A stretch of DNA of 64,000 nt. It comes from Pseudomonas canadensis (lineage in GTDB: Bacteria > Pseudomonadota > Gammaproteobacteria > Pseudomonadales > Pseudomonadaceae). Positions 9,812 to 18,618 of this stretch are shown here, in pieces; position 1 is the stretch's first letter; every line of letters begins with the position of its first letter. A program made the translations under genes and the position numbers. The stretch lies in assembly GCF_000503215.1 (NCBI RefSeq), contig NZ_AYTD01000017.1, forward strand, positions 558,001 through 622,000. Direction: 5' to 3'. The notes beneath the pieces were generated by a model, which was not told the DNA's origin, searched no databases, and saw only the letters and a list, made by a program, of their open reading frames with translations.

Positions 9812-9842
9812 CGAGGATTAAACGGTCGTGTCGAAGGCTGTA

Positions 9843-11651
9843 TCAGCCTTCGATTTCAATCAGGATTTCGCCAGGGTTGACCCGGTCGCCCTTGGCCACA
9901 TGAACGGCGGCCACCTTGCCGGCAATCGCTGCCTGCACTTCGGTTTCCATCTTCATGGCTTCGGTGATCAGCACGGCCTGGCCGGCCTTGACCACGTCGC
10001 CTTCCTTGACCAGCACGTCTACGATATTGCCCGGCATTGCGGTGCTGACATGACCCGGCGCAGTGGCGTGCTTGCGCTTGCTGCCGCCGGCGCTGACAAA
10101 CTCGTTGAGCGGTTCGAACACCACTTCTTCCGGCATGCCGTCGATGGACAGGTAGAAGTGACGCTTGCCTTCAGCCTTCACGCCCACACCGGTGATGTCC
10201 ACGCGGTAGCTTTCACCGTGCACGTCGATGACGAACTCGGTCGGCACGCCTTCGCCACCGGCACGGGCCACGCCGCCGGCTTCAGGAATCGGCAACAGCA
10301 CTTCCGGCGTCAGGGTGCCGGCGTCGCGTTCTTCGAGGAACTTGCGCCCGATGTCCGGGAACATGGCGTAGGTCAGCACGTCTTCTTCGGACTTGGCCAA
10401 CGCGCCGATTTCGCCGCGCAGCTTGGTCATTTCCGGCTTGAGCAGGTCGGCCGGGCGTACGTCGATCACTTCTTCACTGCCGATGGCCTGGCGACGCAAC
10501 TTCTCGTTCACGGTGCCAGGCGCCTTGCCGTAGCCGCCTTGCAGGTAGAGCTTCACTTCGTTGGTGATGGTCTTGTAGCGCTCGCCGGCCAGCACGTTGA
10601 AGAACGCCTGGGTGCCGACGATCTGAGAGGTCGGCGTCACCAGAGGCGGGAAGCCGAGGTCTTCACGTACGCGCGGGATTTCGGCCAGCACTTCGCTCAT
10701 GCGATTGAGTGCGCCCTGCTCTTTCAACTGGTTGGCGAGGTTGGAAATCATCCCACCCGGCACCTGGTTGACTTGCACACGGGTGTCGACGGCGGTGAAT
10801 TCGCTTTCGAACTGGTGGTATTTCTTACGCACGGCGTAGAAGTACAGACCGATTTCCTGCAGCAGTTCCAGGCTCAGGCCGGTGTCGAATTCGCTGCCTT
10901 TAAGGGCGGCGACCATCGACTCGGTCCCTGGGTGGCTGGTGCCCCAGGCGAAGCTGGAAATGGCGGTGTCGATGTGGTCGGCACCGTTTTCGATGGCCTT
11001 GAGCTGGCACATCGCGGCCAAACCAGCCGTGTCATGGGAGTGGATGAAGATCGGCAGGGCCTGCTCGGCCTTCAGCGCCTTGACCAGTTCGCCGGTGGCA
11101 TATGGCGTCAGCAGACCGGCCATGTCCTTGATCGCGATGGAATCGCAACCCATGGCTTCCAGTTGCTTGGCCTGGGCCACGAACGCTTCAACGGTGTGCA
11201 CCGGGCTGGTGGTGTAGGCGATGGTGCCTTGGGCATGTTTGCCGGCGGCTTTCACCGCTTCGATGGCCACGCGCAGGTTACGCACGTCGTTCATGGCGTC
11301 GAAGATGCGGAATACGTCGATGCCATTAACGGCGGCCTTGGCCACGAATGCCTTGACCACGTCGTCACTATAGTGGCGGTAGCCCAGCAGGTTCTGGCCG
11401 CGCAGCAGCATTTGCAGGCGGGTGTTGGGCAACGCGGCGCGCAGTTTGCGCAGGCGCTCCCACGGGTCTTCTTTCAGGAAGCGCACGCAGGCGTCGAAGG
11501 TCGCGCCGCCCCAGACTTCCAGGGACCAGTAGCCGACTTTGTCGAGCTTGTCGCAGATCGGCAGCATGTCGTCGGTGCGCATGCGGGTCGCGAGCAACGA
11601 TTGGTGGGCGTCGCGCAGGATGGTGTCGGTGACAAAGATTTTCTTGGACAT
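9843..11651 (-). CDS. pycB: Pyruvate carboxylase subunit B (carboxyltransferase plus biotin carrier)
   Basis: A 602-aa subunit that transfers CO2 from biotin to pyruvate, making oxaloacetate. The N-terminal DRE-TIM-barrel carboxyltransferase begins F-V-T-D-T-I-L-R-D-A-H-Q-S. The middle PYC/OADA conserved domain is followed by a biotinyl carrier domain with E-A-M-K-M-E-T, whose Lys is biotinylated. The ATG at 11651 is preferred to an upstream GTG because of the AGGAA ribosome site and the family start MSKKIFVTD. It follows pycA by 11 bases. Genes of this type were formerly called oadA, but no membrane decarboxylase subunits are present and the pycA neighbour fixes the role as anaplerosis. Confidence 0.95.
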   Translation of the reverse strand: MSKKIFVTDTILRDAHQSLLATRMRTDDMLPICDKLDKVGYWSLEVWGGATFDACVRFLKEDPWERLRKLRAALPNTRLQMLLRGQNLLGYRHYSDDVVKAFVAKAAVNGIDVFRIFDAMNDVRNLRVAIEAVKAAGKHAQGTIAYTTSPVHTVEAFVAQAKQLEAMGCDSIAIKDMAGLLTPYATGELVKALKAEQALPIFIHSHDTAGLAAMCQLKAIENGADHIDTAISSFAWGTSHPGTESMVAALKGSEFDTGLSLELLQEIGLYFYAVRKKYHQFESEFTAVDTRVQVNQVPGGMISNLANQLKEQGALNRMSEVLAEIPRVREDLGFPPLVTPTSQIVGTQAFFNVLAGERYKTITNEVKLYLQGGYGKAPGTVNEKLRRQAIGSEEVIDVRPADLLKPEMTKLRGEIGALAKSEEDVLTYAMFPDIGRKFLEERDAGTLTPEVLLPIPEAGGVARAGGEGVPTEFVIDVHGESYRVDITGVGVKAEGKRHFYLSIDGMPEEVVFEPLNEFVSAGGSKRKHATAPGHVSTAMPGNIVDVLVKEGDVVKAGQAVLITEAMKMETEVQAAIAGKVAAVHVAKGDRVNPGEILIEIEG

Positions 11652-11662
11652 TGTTGTATTCC

Positions 11663-13078
11663 TCACAGGCCTGCGTGGGCGGCGATGGCGGCGGCGATGG
11701 CCAGGGCCAGCTCTTCGGGTTTGCGCTTGATCGAGTAGTTGGTCAGTTCAGGGTGGGCTTCAACGAAGCTGGTGTTGAACTGGCCGCTGCGGAATTCCGG
11801 GTTGCGCAGGATTTCCTGGTAATAGGCGGCGGTGGTCTTCACGCCTTGCAGGCGCATGTCGTCCAGGGCACGCAGGCCACGGTCCATGGCTTCTTCCCAG
11901 GTTAACGCCCACACCACCAGTTTCAGGCACATGGAGTCGTAGAACGGCGGGATGGTGTAGCCGGTGTAGATCGCCGTGTCGGTGCGCACGCCAGGACCGC
12001 CGGGCGCGTAGTAACGGGTGATCTTGCCAAAGCTCGGGAGGAAGTTGTTTTTCGGGTCTTCGGCGTTGATACGGAACTGCAACGCGAAGCCACGGTGCTG
12101 GATGTCTTCCTGTTTCACCGACAGCGGCAGGCCCGAGGCGATGCGGATTTGTTCGCGGACGATGTCGATCCCGGTGATTTCTTCGGTGATGGTGTGTTCC
12201 ACCTGCACGCGGGTGTTCATCTCCATGAAGTACACCTCGCCCTCGGCGAGCAGGAACTCCACGGTGCCGGCGTTCTCGTAGCCCACCGCCTTGGCGGCAC
12301 GTACCGACAGGTCGCCGATGTAGGCGCGCTGTTCCGGTGTCAGTTGCGGGCTTGGAGCGATTTCAATGAGCTTCTGGTTACGACGCTGGATCGAGCAATC
12401 GCGCTCGAACAGGTGCACCACGTTGCCGAAGCTGTCACCGAGGATCTGCGCCTCGATGTGCTTGGGGTTGACGATGCACTTTTCCAGGAACACTTCCGCC
12501 GAACCGAAGGCCTTGGTGGCTTCGGAGATGACACGCGGGAAGGCTTGTTCAAGTTCTTCGCGGCTGTTGCAGCGACGGATACCACGGCCACCACCACCGG
12601 AGGTGGCCTTGAGCATCACCGGGTAACCGATGCGGTCGCCTTCGGTGAGTGCTTCGTGGATGTCCGCAACGTTACCTTCGGTGCCCGGCGTGACCGGCAC
12701 ACCGGCCTTGATCATGCTGCGTCGCGCTTCGGTCTTGTCGCCCATGCGGCGAATCACTTCCGCCGACGGGCCAATGAATTTGATGCCACGTTCGGCGCAG
12801 ATGTCCGCCAGTTCGGCGTTCTCCGACAAAAAGCCGTAGCCGGGATGCAGCGCATCACAACCGGTTTCCACCGCCAGGTTCACCAGCTTGCGCGGGTTCA
12901 GGTAGCCAGCCAGCGGCTCTGCACCAATGCTATGGGCTTCGTCGGCACGCTTGACGTGCAACGCGTGGCGGTCGGCGTCGGAGTAGACCGCGACCGAGCG
13001 AATGCCCATCTCGGCGCAGGCACGCACGATTCGTACGGCAATTTCACCACGGTTGGCGATCAGGATCTTTTTTATCAC
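11663..13078 (-). CDS. pycA: Pyruvate carboxylase subunit A (biotin carboxylase)
   Basis: A 471-aa ATP-grasp biotin carboxylase. It begins IKKILIANRGEIAVRIVRAC. It contains the glycine-rich ATP loop K-A-T-S-G-G-G-G-R-G-I, the EMNTRVQVEH catalytic motif, and the R-I-N-A-E-D-P region. It carboxylates the biotin on PycB with bicarbonate and ATP. It is the first gene of the two-gene operon and is divergent from the LysR regulator pycR, with two palindromes in the shared promoter region. Confidence 0.95.
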   Translation of the reverse strand: MIKKILIANRGEIAVRIVRACAEMGIRSVAVYSDADRHALHVKRADEAHSIGAEPLAGYLNPRKLVNLAVETGCDALHPGYGFLSENAELADICAERGIKFIGPSAEVIRRMGDKTEARRSMIKAGVPVTPGTEGNVADIHEALTEGDRIGYPVMLKATSGGGGRGIRRCNSREELEQAFPRVISEATKAFGSAEVFLEKCIVNPKHIEAQILGDSFGNVVHLFERDCSIQRRNQKLIEIAPSPQLTPEQRAYIGDLSVRAAKAVGYENAGTVEFLLAEGEVYFMEMNTRVQVEHTITEEITGIDIVREQIRIASGLPLSVKQEDIQHRGFALQFRINAEDPKNNFLPSFGKITRYYAPGGPGVRTDTAIYTGYTIPPFYDSMCLKLVVWALTWEEAMDRGLRALDDMRLQGVKTTAAYYQEILRNPEFRSGQFNTSFVEAHPELTNYSIKRKPEELALAIAAAIAAHAGL

Positions 13079-13201
13079 TTGGAAATTCCCTTGAGCCGAT
13101 TGCTGCGTTTTTTGACCCGCTGGATCCGGGTCGGCGCGTGACCAAATGTTTCATGACAGTCGCGAGACACACACTAAGCCCGCAGAGGGATTAACAAAAA
13201 T

Positions 13202-13237
13202 CAATAATTATTGGGTCGTGCATAAGTAAAGACTTAT
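13202..13237. promoter_or_regulatory. Palindromes in the pycA-pycR promoter region, candidate PycR site
   Basis: Two inverted repeats lie between the divergent starts: CAATAATTATTG at 13202-13213 and ATAAGT-AAAG-ACTTAT at 13222-13237. The second fits the T-N11-A form typical of LysR-type binding sites. PycR is the obvious candidate to bind. Confidence 0.55.
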
Positions 13238-13274
13238 AGTTGACCTCATCAGGTTCGACGGGAGTGTGCTAAAA

Positions 13275-14249
13275 ATGCGTAAGTCATTGATGCGTATGAC
13301 ATTGCGTCAATTGCAAATCTTCAATGAAGTGTGCGATTTGCGCTCCTACAGCCGCGCTGCCGAGGAAATGTCCCTCACACAACCCGCCGTTAGCCTTCAA
13401 ATTCGCCAGTTGGAAGAGCTGATCGGGCAGCCGCTGTTCGATTATGTCGGCAAAAAGCTCTACATGACCGAGGCCGCTGAAGCCTTGCAGCGGGCGAGTC
13501 GCGACATTTTCGGGCGCCTGGAAAACCTCGATATGCAGCTGTCGGACATGCAGGGTTCGCTGCAAGGCCAGTTGAAGCTGGCGATTGAGTCCAGCGCCAA
13601 GTACTTCGTGCCGCACCTGTTTGCCGCCTTCAAGCGCCAGCACCCGGAAGTGCAGTTACACCTCACGGTGGTGAACCGCGCCCAGGTGATCCGCAGGCTT
13701 TCGGACAATCGCGATGACTTGGTGATCATGTCCATGGTGCCTCAGGACATGGGCCTGGAATTCCTGCCGTTCCTCAACAACCCGATCGTCGCCGTGGCGC
13801 CACCCGATCACCCGCTGAGCCTGCAAGGGCCGCTGCGCCTGCAGGATCTGGAACCCTACACACTGCTAGTGCGCGAACCGGGTTCCGGTACGCGACTGGC
13901 GTGCGAGGAGTATTTCAAGGAGAAACGCGTGCACTTCACCCAGACGGTGGAAGTGGCCTCGGCCGAGGCGCAGCGTGAGTGTGTATGCGCGGGGTTGGGC
14001 GTGGCGCTGATGACGCGTCACGCGGTCAACATGGAACTGGCCACCGGCGGGCTCAAGGAGCTGCCGGTGGAAGAGCTGCCGCTGTACCGCAGTTGGTGCC
14101 TGGTACAGGCCAAGGCCAAGCGCCTGTCACCGGTAGCCCATGCGTTCCTGGGCTTTATCCGCAGCGAAAGGGTGCAGATCAGCGCGCTGGCTGAGCGTTT
14201 CGCTGGGCAGCCGCGGGTGCCTGCCAGTGGAGTTCCGGGTAGTCACTGA
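13275..14249 (+). CDS. pycR: LysR-type regulator PycR
   Basis: A 324-aa LysR regulator with an N-terminal winged HTH (LRQLQIFNEVCDLRSYSRAA, LTQPAVSLQIRQLEELI) and a periplasmic-binding-like effector domain. It is divergent from pycAB as in P. aeruginosa PA5437-PA5435. ATG at 13275 is chosen because GGAG lies ten bases upstream; ATG codons at 13290 and 13296 are possible alternatives. The last 71 bases overlap a small convergent gene on the other strand. Confidence 0.92.
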   Translation: MRKSLMRMTLRQLQIFNEVCDLRSYSRAAEEMSLTQPAVSLQIRQLEELIGQPLFDYVGKKLYMTEAAEALQRASRDIFGRLENLDMQLSDMQGSLQGQLKLAIESSAKYFVPHLFAAFKRQHPEVQLHLTVVNRAQVIRRLSDNRDDLVIMSMVPQDMGLEFLPFLNNPIVAVAPPDHPLSLQGPLRLQDLEPYTLLVREPGSGTRLACEEYFKEKRVHFTQTVEVASAEAQRECVCAGLGVALMTRHAVNMELATGGLKELPVEELPLYRSWCLVQAKAKRLSPVAHAFLGFIRSERVQISALAERFAGQPRVPASGVPGSH

Positions 14250-14376
14250 TGCTCTGGAGCAACTGGCGCTCCTCGCAACGGTCTTCGATTGCGCGACGGA
14301 ACGCCATGCGGCGTTGGTCTTCCTGCTGACGACGGGTTTTAACGGAGCTGTTGCTGTCTTCGTAGGGCCGGGCCAT
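14179..14376 (-). CDS. Small PA3496-family protein (putative envelope integrity protein)
   Basis: A 65-aa highly charged protein (S-S-V-K-T-R-R-Q-Q-E-D-Q-R-R-M core, then AIEDRCEERQLLQ). The sequence matches, from memory, the small conserved Pseudomonas family named after PA3496. It has no signal peptide or membrane segment. Its 3' end overlaps the 3' end of pycR by 71 bases on the opposite strand, an arrangement that constrains both sequences. Function is not established. Confidence 0.8.
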   Translation of the reverse strand: MARPYEDSNSSVKTRRQQEDQRRMAFRRAIEDRCEERQLLQSISDYPELHWQAPAAAQRNAQPAR

Positions 14377-14469
14377 TTGGAGTCTCCCAATGCGAGTGCG
14401 GGGAGTTCAGGATGGCCCTGGGCGATGACGGTTTGGCGGCGCGGGGATTACAAACTGATGAAAGTTTGA

Positions 14470-15336
14470 TCAATCATCCAATGCTTTGACGGACTTGGGC
14501 GACAGGCGAAGGCTACGCAAACTGCGCTTCACGCTCTTGAGGTGGTTGACCAGGCTCGGCCCACGCGCCATCGCCACGCCCATCGCCAGCACGTCGATCA
14601 CCACCAGGTGGGCGATGCGCGAAGTCAGTGGCGTGTAGATCTCGGTGTCTTCGTGCACGTCAATCGCCAGGTTGACCGTAGACAGTTCCGCCAACGGCGT
14701 CTGGCTCGGGCACAGGGTGATCAACGACGCACCGCTTTCACGTACCAGGTTGGCGGTGATCAGCAGGTCTTTGGAGCGCCCCGACTGGGAAATGCAGATG
14801 GCCACGTCCGTAGGCTTCAAGGTCACCGCCGACATGGCTTGCATGTGCGGGTCGCTGTAGGCCGCGGCGGTGAGCAGCAAACGGAAGAATTTGTGCTGGG
14901 CATCGGCAGCCACCGCGCCCGAAGCGCCAAAGCCATAGAACTCGACACGCTGGGCCTGGGACATGGCGGTCACGGCCTTTTGCAACTCCACCGGGTCGAG
15001 CTTCTCGCGCACTTCCATCAGGGTGTGCAAGGTGGTGTCGAAGATTTTCAGGCTGTAGTCGGCGACGGAGTCGTCTTCATGGATCGCAAATTGGCCGAAG
15101 CTGGCGCCAGCGGCCAGGCTTTGCGCCAGCTTGAGTTTCAAGTCCTGGAACCCGGAGCAACCAATAGCGCGGCAGAAGCGCACGATGGTCGGTTCGCTGA
15201 TGCCCACGCTGTGCGCCAGGTCGGCCATGGAACTGTGCATCACAGCCGCAGGGTCAAGCAGCACGTGATCGGCAACCTTGAGTTCCGATTTGCGTAACAG
15301 GTGGCGCGACTGGGCGATATGTTGCAACAGGTTCAA
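14470..15336 (-). CDS. RpiR-family regulator (HTH plus SIS domain), HexR paralogue
   Basis: A 288-aa protein. An N-terminal RpiR HTH (MADLAHSVGISEPTIVRFCRAI) is followed by a SIS sugar-phosphate-binding domain (EFYGFGASG, CISQSGRSKDL). It resembles HexR but sits beside pycR, as the RpiR gene PA5438 does in P. aeruginosa, where I recall a second glucose-6-phosphate dehydrogenase gene next to it; none is present here. A palindrome with the known HexR-like TTGT...ACAA ends lies just upstream, so autoregulation in response to a keto-sugar phosphate is likely. Confidence 0.88.
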   Translation of the reverse strand: MNLLQHIAQSRHLLRKSELKVADHVLLDPAAVMHSSMADLAHSVGISEPTIVRFCRAIGCSGFQDLKLKLAQSLAAGASFGQFAIHEDDSVADYSLKIFDTTLHTLMEVREKLDPVELQKAVTAMSQAQRVEFYGFGASGAVAADAQHKFFRLLLTAAAYSDPHMQAMSAVTLKPTDVAICISQSGRSKDLLITANLVRESGASLITLCPSQTPLAELSTVNLAIDVHEDTEIYTPLTSRIAHLVVIDVLAMGVAMARGPSLVNHLKSVKRSLRSLRLSPKSVKALDD

Positions 15337-15380
15337 AGGGCAGGACTCTTGTTATGGGCAGGGCCAGGGATGTAGCAAGC

Positions 15381-15397
15381 TTGTAGTTATACTACAA
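15381..15397. promoter_or_regulatory. RpiR/HexR-type operator upstream of the RpiR gene
   Basis: The 17-mer TTGTAGT-TAT-ACTACAA has perfect 7-bp arms and matches the TTGT-N-ACAA form reported for Pseudomonas HexR sites. It is 45-61 bases upstream of the RpiR start codon, where it could block its promoter. Confidence 0.65.
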
Positions 15398-15494
15398 GAA
15401 TTGTCGTTTTGCCCGTCCGACGCGTCACTAAATCGCCCTGCTCCCCTTTGAATCTAGGGGCGGCCAAGTTGTAGCCACAGGGGCGCCCCAGGCA

Positions 15495-18371
15495 TCACTG
15501 GGAAAAATCCGCATTTTTCCGTAACAAATCTGCCAGCCCTTCGGCCTGCATCGGCCGACTGATCAAATAGCCCTGCACTTCGTCACAACGCTCACCGCGC
15601 AGGAAATCCAACTGCTGCTGATCTTCCACGCCTTCAGCCACCACCTTGAGCGCAAGGCCGTGGGCCATAGCGATAATGGCGCGGGTGATAGCGGCGTCTT
15701 CACGCCCCTGGCCCAGCCCACGGATGAAGGTCTGGTCGATCTTCACGTAGTCCACGGGAATGCGCTTGAGGTAGCTGAGGGACGAATAACCGGTGCCGAA
15801 ATCGTCGATCGCCAGCTTCACGCCCAGGTCCCGCAGTTGCTGGAAGGTCGCGATGATGTGTTCGACGCTGTCGAGCAATTGGCTTTCGGTCAGCTCCAAC
15901 TCCAAGTACTGCGGATCCAGGCCGGTCTCTTCGAGCACCTGGCGCACCAGGCTGACCAGCTTGCCCTGGCGCAGCTGATGCACCGACAGGTTCACCGACA
16001 CCCGGATCGGCGCCAGGCCCTGGCGCTGCCATTCACACGCCTGCCAGCAGGCCTCGCGCAGCACGAACTCGCCCAGCGGCACGATCAGGCCGGTCTCTTC
16101 GGCCAGGCCGATAAAGTCTCCCGGCGGCACCATGCCCCACTGCGGATGCTCCCAGCGGATCAACGCTTCAGCGGCATTCAACTTGCCGGTGGCCAGGCAC
16201 AGTTTCGGCTGATAGAACACCGTGAGCTGGCGCTCCTCAATGGCTTTGCGCAAGTGGTTTTCCAGTTGCAAACGCTCCAGCGTGCTGGCTTGCAGGCTGT
16301 CGGTGTAGAACTGGAAGTTATTGCCGCCCAGGTGCTTGGCATGCTGCATGGCCATGTTGGATTGGCTGACCAGTGCGGAAATTTCCCGCGCATTGTCCGG
16401 CAACAGGCTGACGCCCATCGAGGCACTCACCACCAGCTCATGCCCTTCCACCGTCACCGGCACCCGCAGTTTGGCCAGCAGCCGCGTGGCGACCCGCGCC
16501 AGGCTCGACAGGTTGCCGTAGGCGTCGAACAGTACGGCGAACTCATCCCCGGACAGACGAGCAATAGTGTCAGCCTCGGGTAACGCATTGATCAGGCGAC
16601 GCGCCATTTTTTGCAGCAGTTGGTCGGCGACTTCATGACCCAGGCTGTCATTGAGCAGCTTGAAGCGGTCGAGGTTGATGTGCAGCAGCGCCAGGCTACG
16701 CCCGCCCTGGCGGACCCGCTGGTGGGCCTCGCGCAGCCGTTCGCGGAACAGCGAGCGGTTGGCCAGGCCGGTCAATTCGTCGTAATGCGTGAGGTAGCGC
16801 ATGCGCTCTTCGGACTCACGTCGCGCCGAGAGATCGGCGAAGAAGCCCACGATGTGGCTGACGTTTCCCCGGATATCGCGCACCACATTCAATTGCAGCC
16901 ACTGCGGGTACAGCTCGCCGTTCTTGCGCGTTTCCACCAGCTCACCCTGCCAAGTGCCGTGGCTGAGCAACGCCTGGCGGATCACCGGGAAGTGGCGACG
17001 AGCATCGCGGCTGCTGGGCAGTTCGACCACATTGCGGCCGATCATGTCGTCGGTTTCAAAGCCGGTGACACGACTGAACGCCTGGTTCACGGCGATCAGC
17101 TTGTAGTCGGGGTCAAGGATCACGATGCCTTCGCTGGCGGCCTCGAATACCGTCGATGCCAAACGCTGCTGTTCTTCCAGGGCCTTGCCGGCAGTGATAT
17201 CGCGGCGTGTACCGAGCATGCGCGTCACCCGCCCACTGGGCGTGCGCTCTACGGCGCGGCCACGGTCTTCGATCCACACCCAGTGCCCATCGCCGTGGCG
17301 CACGCGGTATTCCACCTGGTAGTCCTCGCTGCGGCCCTTGAGGTGTTCCACCAAGGCACGCTTGAGCAGCGGCAGGTCTTCGGGATGCAGGCGCGGCTTG
17401 AGGTGGCTGAGCATCGCCGTGACGTATTCCGGCTCCAGGCCGAACAGTTCCTTGAGCTGCGTGTGATGGACTTCGTCGGTTTGCAGGTTCCAGTCCCACA
17501 GGCCCAACTCACTGGCTTGCAGCGCCATGGCTAGGCGCGCTTCGCTTTTATTCAGGGCAAGGCTGGCAGCGTCAAGCTCCTGGCTGCGTTGGGCCACGCG
17601 GTCTTGCAGGCCGATCTGGGCTTCGCGCAGTTCTTGCTCGACCTGACGACGTTGTTCAACTTCGCGCACCAACTCCTGATTGAGCTGCTCGCTGCGCTGT
17701 TGTGCCTGTTGCAGATGCTCGATCAACGCCTGATTCTGAAAACGTCGCAACAGCCCGCGCTGGATCAGGCGATTGACCTGCCACGCCACCAGGCTCAAGG
17801 ACGCCAGCAGGATCAGGCCAAGCACGCCCCAACCGCGCTGCTGCGGATCGCCCGTCCAGAACAAATAGACGATAGCCGGCACCAGGCACGGCAAGGCAAA
17901 CGACAAGAACGCCGGCAAGCTCACGGCATAGGCCACGCTGGCCGACAGCGTCGCCGCGCCGATCAGGCCGAACACCCAGGCCTGTTGCATGAAGCTGTCC
18001 ACCGGCACCAGCGCGATGGCGGCCGTAGCCAAGGTCAGGCCGCTGACGGCCGAGCCGAGCATGAACATACGCCGCCACACCGGTTGGGCCTGGCGACTGG
18101 GCATGGCCGAATCGAACGCCGCCACTTGGATCACGCGCATCGCCACCAGGGCCAGCAGCCAGACCAGCCAGATGCTGTCCAGCAGGTATTGCTTGGGGTT
18201 CCACAACAGCCAGGCGCAGACCAGGCCATTGACCAGCATCAACAGGGTCGGCAGCAGCGAGCCTTGATACAGCAGGCGCGTGCGCTCGACCGCCATCTCC
18301 GTGGCGTAGTGTTTGCGAAGAACCTGCGCGGGGGCCGCTGAGGGGCCGAGCAGGTCAGTGCTGAGGGTCAT
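15495..18371 (-). CDS. Membrane PAS-PAS-GGDEF-EAL cyclic-di-GMP protein
   Basis: A 958-aa protein from the ATG at 18371. The first ~215 residues hold about six hydrophobic segments, followed by a coiled-coil-like region (repeated E/Q/R heptads). Two PAS domains with PAC motifs follow. The GGDEF domain has R-L-S-G-D-E-F, with the first Gly replaced by Ser. The C-terminal EAL domain keeps EALIRW, E-L-T-E-S, DDFGTGYSSLSYL and KIDQTFI, so phosphodiesterase activity is likely. It is divergent from uvrD. An in-frame earlier start exists at 18422 but would span a TATAAG box. It fits PA5442 by position. Confidence 0.9.
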   Translation of the reverse strand: MTLSTDLLGPSAAPAQVLRKHYATEMAVERTRLLYQGSLLPTLLMLVNGLVCAWLLWNPKQYLLDSIWLVWLLALVAMRVIQVAAFDSAMPSRQAQPVWRRMFMLGSAVSGLTLATAAIALVPVDSFMQQAWVFGLIGAATLSASVAYAVSLPAFLSFALPCLVPAIVYLFWTGDPQQRGWGVLGLILLASLSLVAWQVNRLIQRGLLRRFQNQALIEHLQQAQQRSEQLNQELVREVEQRRQVEQELREAQIGLQDRVAQRSQELDAASLALNKSEARLAMALQASELGLWDWNLQTDEVHHTQLKELFGLEPEYVTAMLSHLKPRLHPEDLPLLKRALVEHLKGRSEDYQVEYRVRHGDGHWVWIEDRGRAVERTPSGRVTRMLGTRRDITAGKALEEQQRLASTVFEAASEGIVILDPDYKLIAVNQAFSRVTGFETDDMIGRNVVELPSSRDARRHFPVIRQALLSHGTWQGELVETRKNGELYPQWLQLNVVRDIRGNVSHIVGFFADLSARRESEERMRYLTHYDELTGLANRSLFRERLREAHQRVRQGGRSLALLHINLDRFKLLNDSLGHEVADQLLQKMARRLINALPEADTIARLSGDEFAVLFDAYGNLSSLARVATRLLAKLRVPVTVEGHELVVSASMGVSLLPDNAREISALVSQSNMAMQHAKHLGGNNFQFYTDSLQASTLERLQLENHLRKAIEERQLTVFYQPKLCLATGKLNAAEALIRWEHPQWGMVPPGDFIGLAEETGLIVPLGEFVLREACWQACEWQRQGLAPIRVSVNLSVHQLRQGKLVSLVRQVLEETGLDPQYLELELTESQLLDSVEHIIATFQQLRDLGVKLAIDDFGTGYSSLSYLKRIPVDYVKIDQTFIRGLGQGREDAAITRAIIAMAHGLALKVVAEGVEDQQQLDFLRGERCDEVQGYLISRPMQAEGLADLLRKNADFSQ

Positions 18372-18618
18372 AGGCAGTGTTCTTATAATGGTGAGCCCGA
18401 AACGTCGACGGAGCATACACAAGCAAGCGCCTGGGCCAAACTGCTCTGCGTCATAAAAACTGCACGGTCGCGCAGCGCAAACTTCCGGGCCAGACGGCTT
18501 GAGCGAGACGCCGCGCGGGCTGTGGCCATTGACCGACCGGTCATCAGCCTGGCGGTTTTCCGTCGACCACCCGGCATTGGTATTTGCCCCACTCCCCCGG
18601 GCACCCTAGAATGCGCCG

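Noticed and set aside
9828..11738. 636-codon open frame on the plus strand opposite pycB
   Set aside because: It is antisense to a clear pycB; its sequence is rich in His/Gly/Gln and has no family match. It is a shadow of the high-GC codon pattern.
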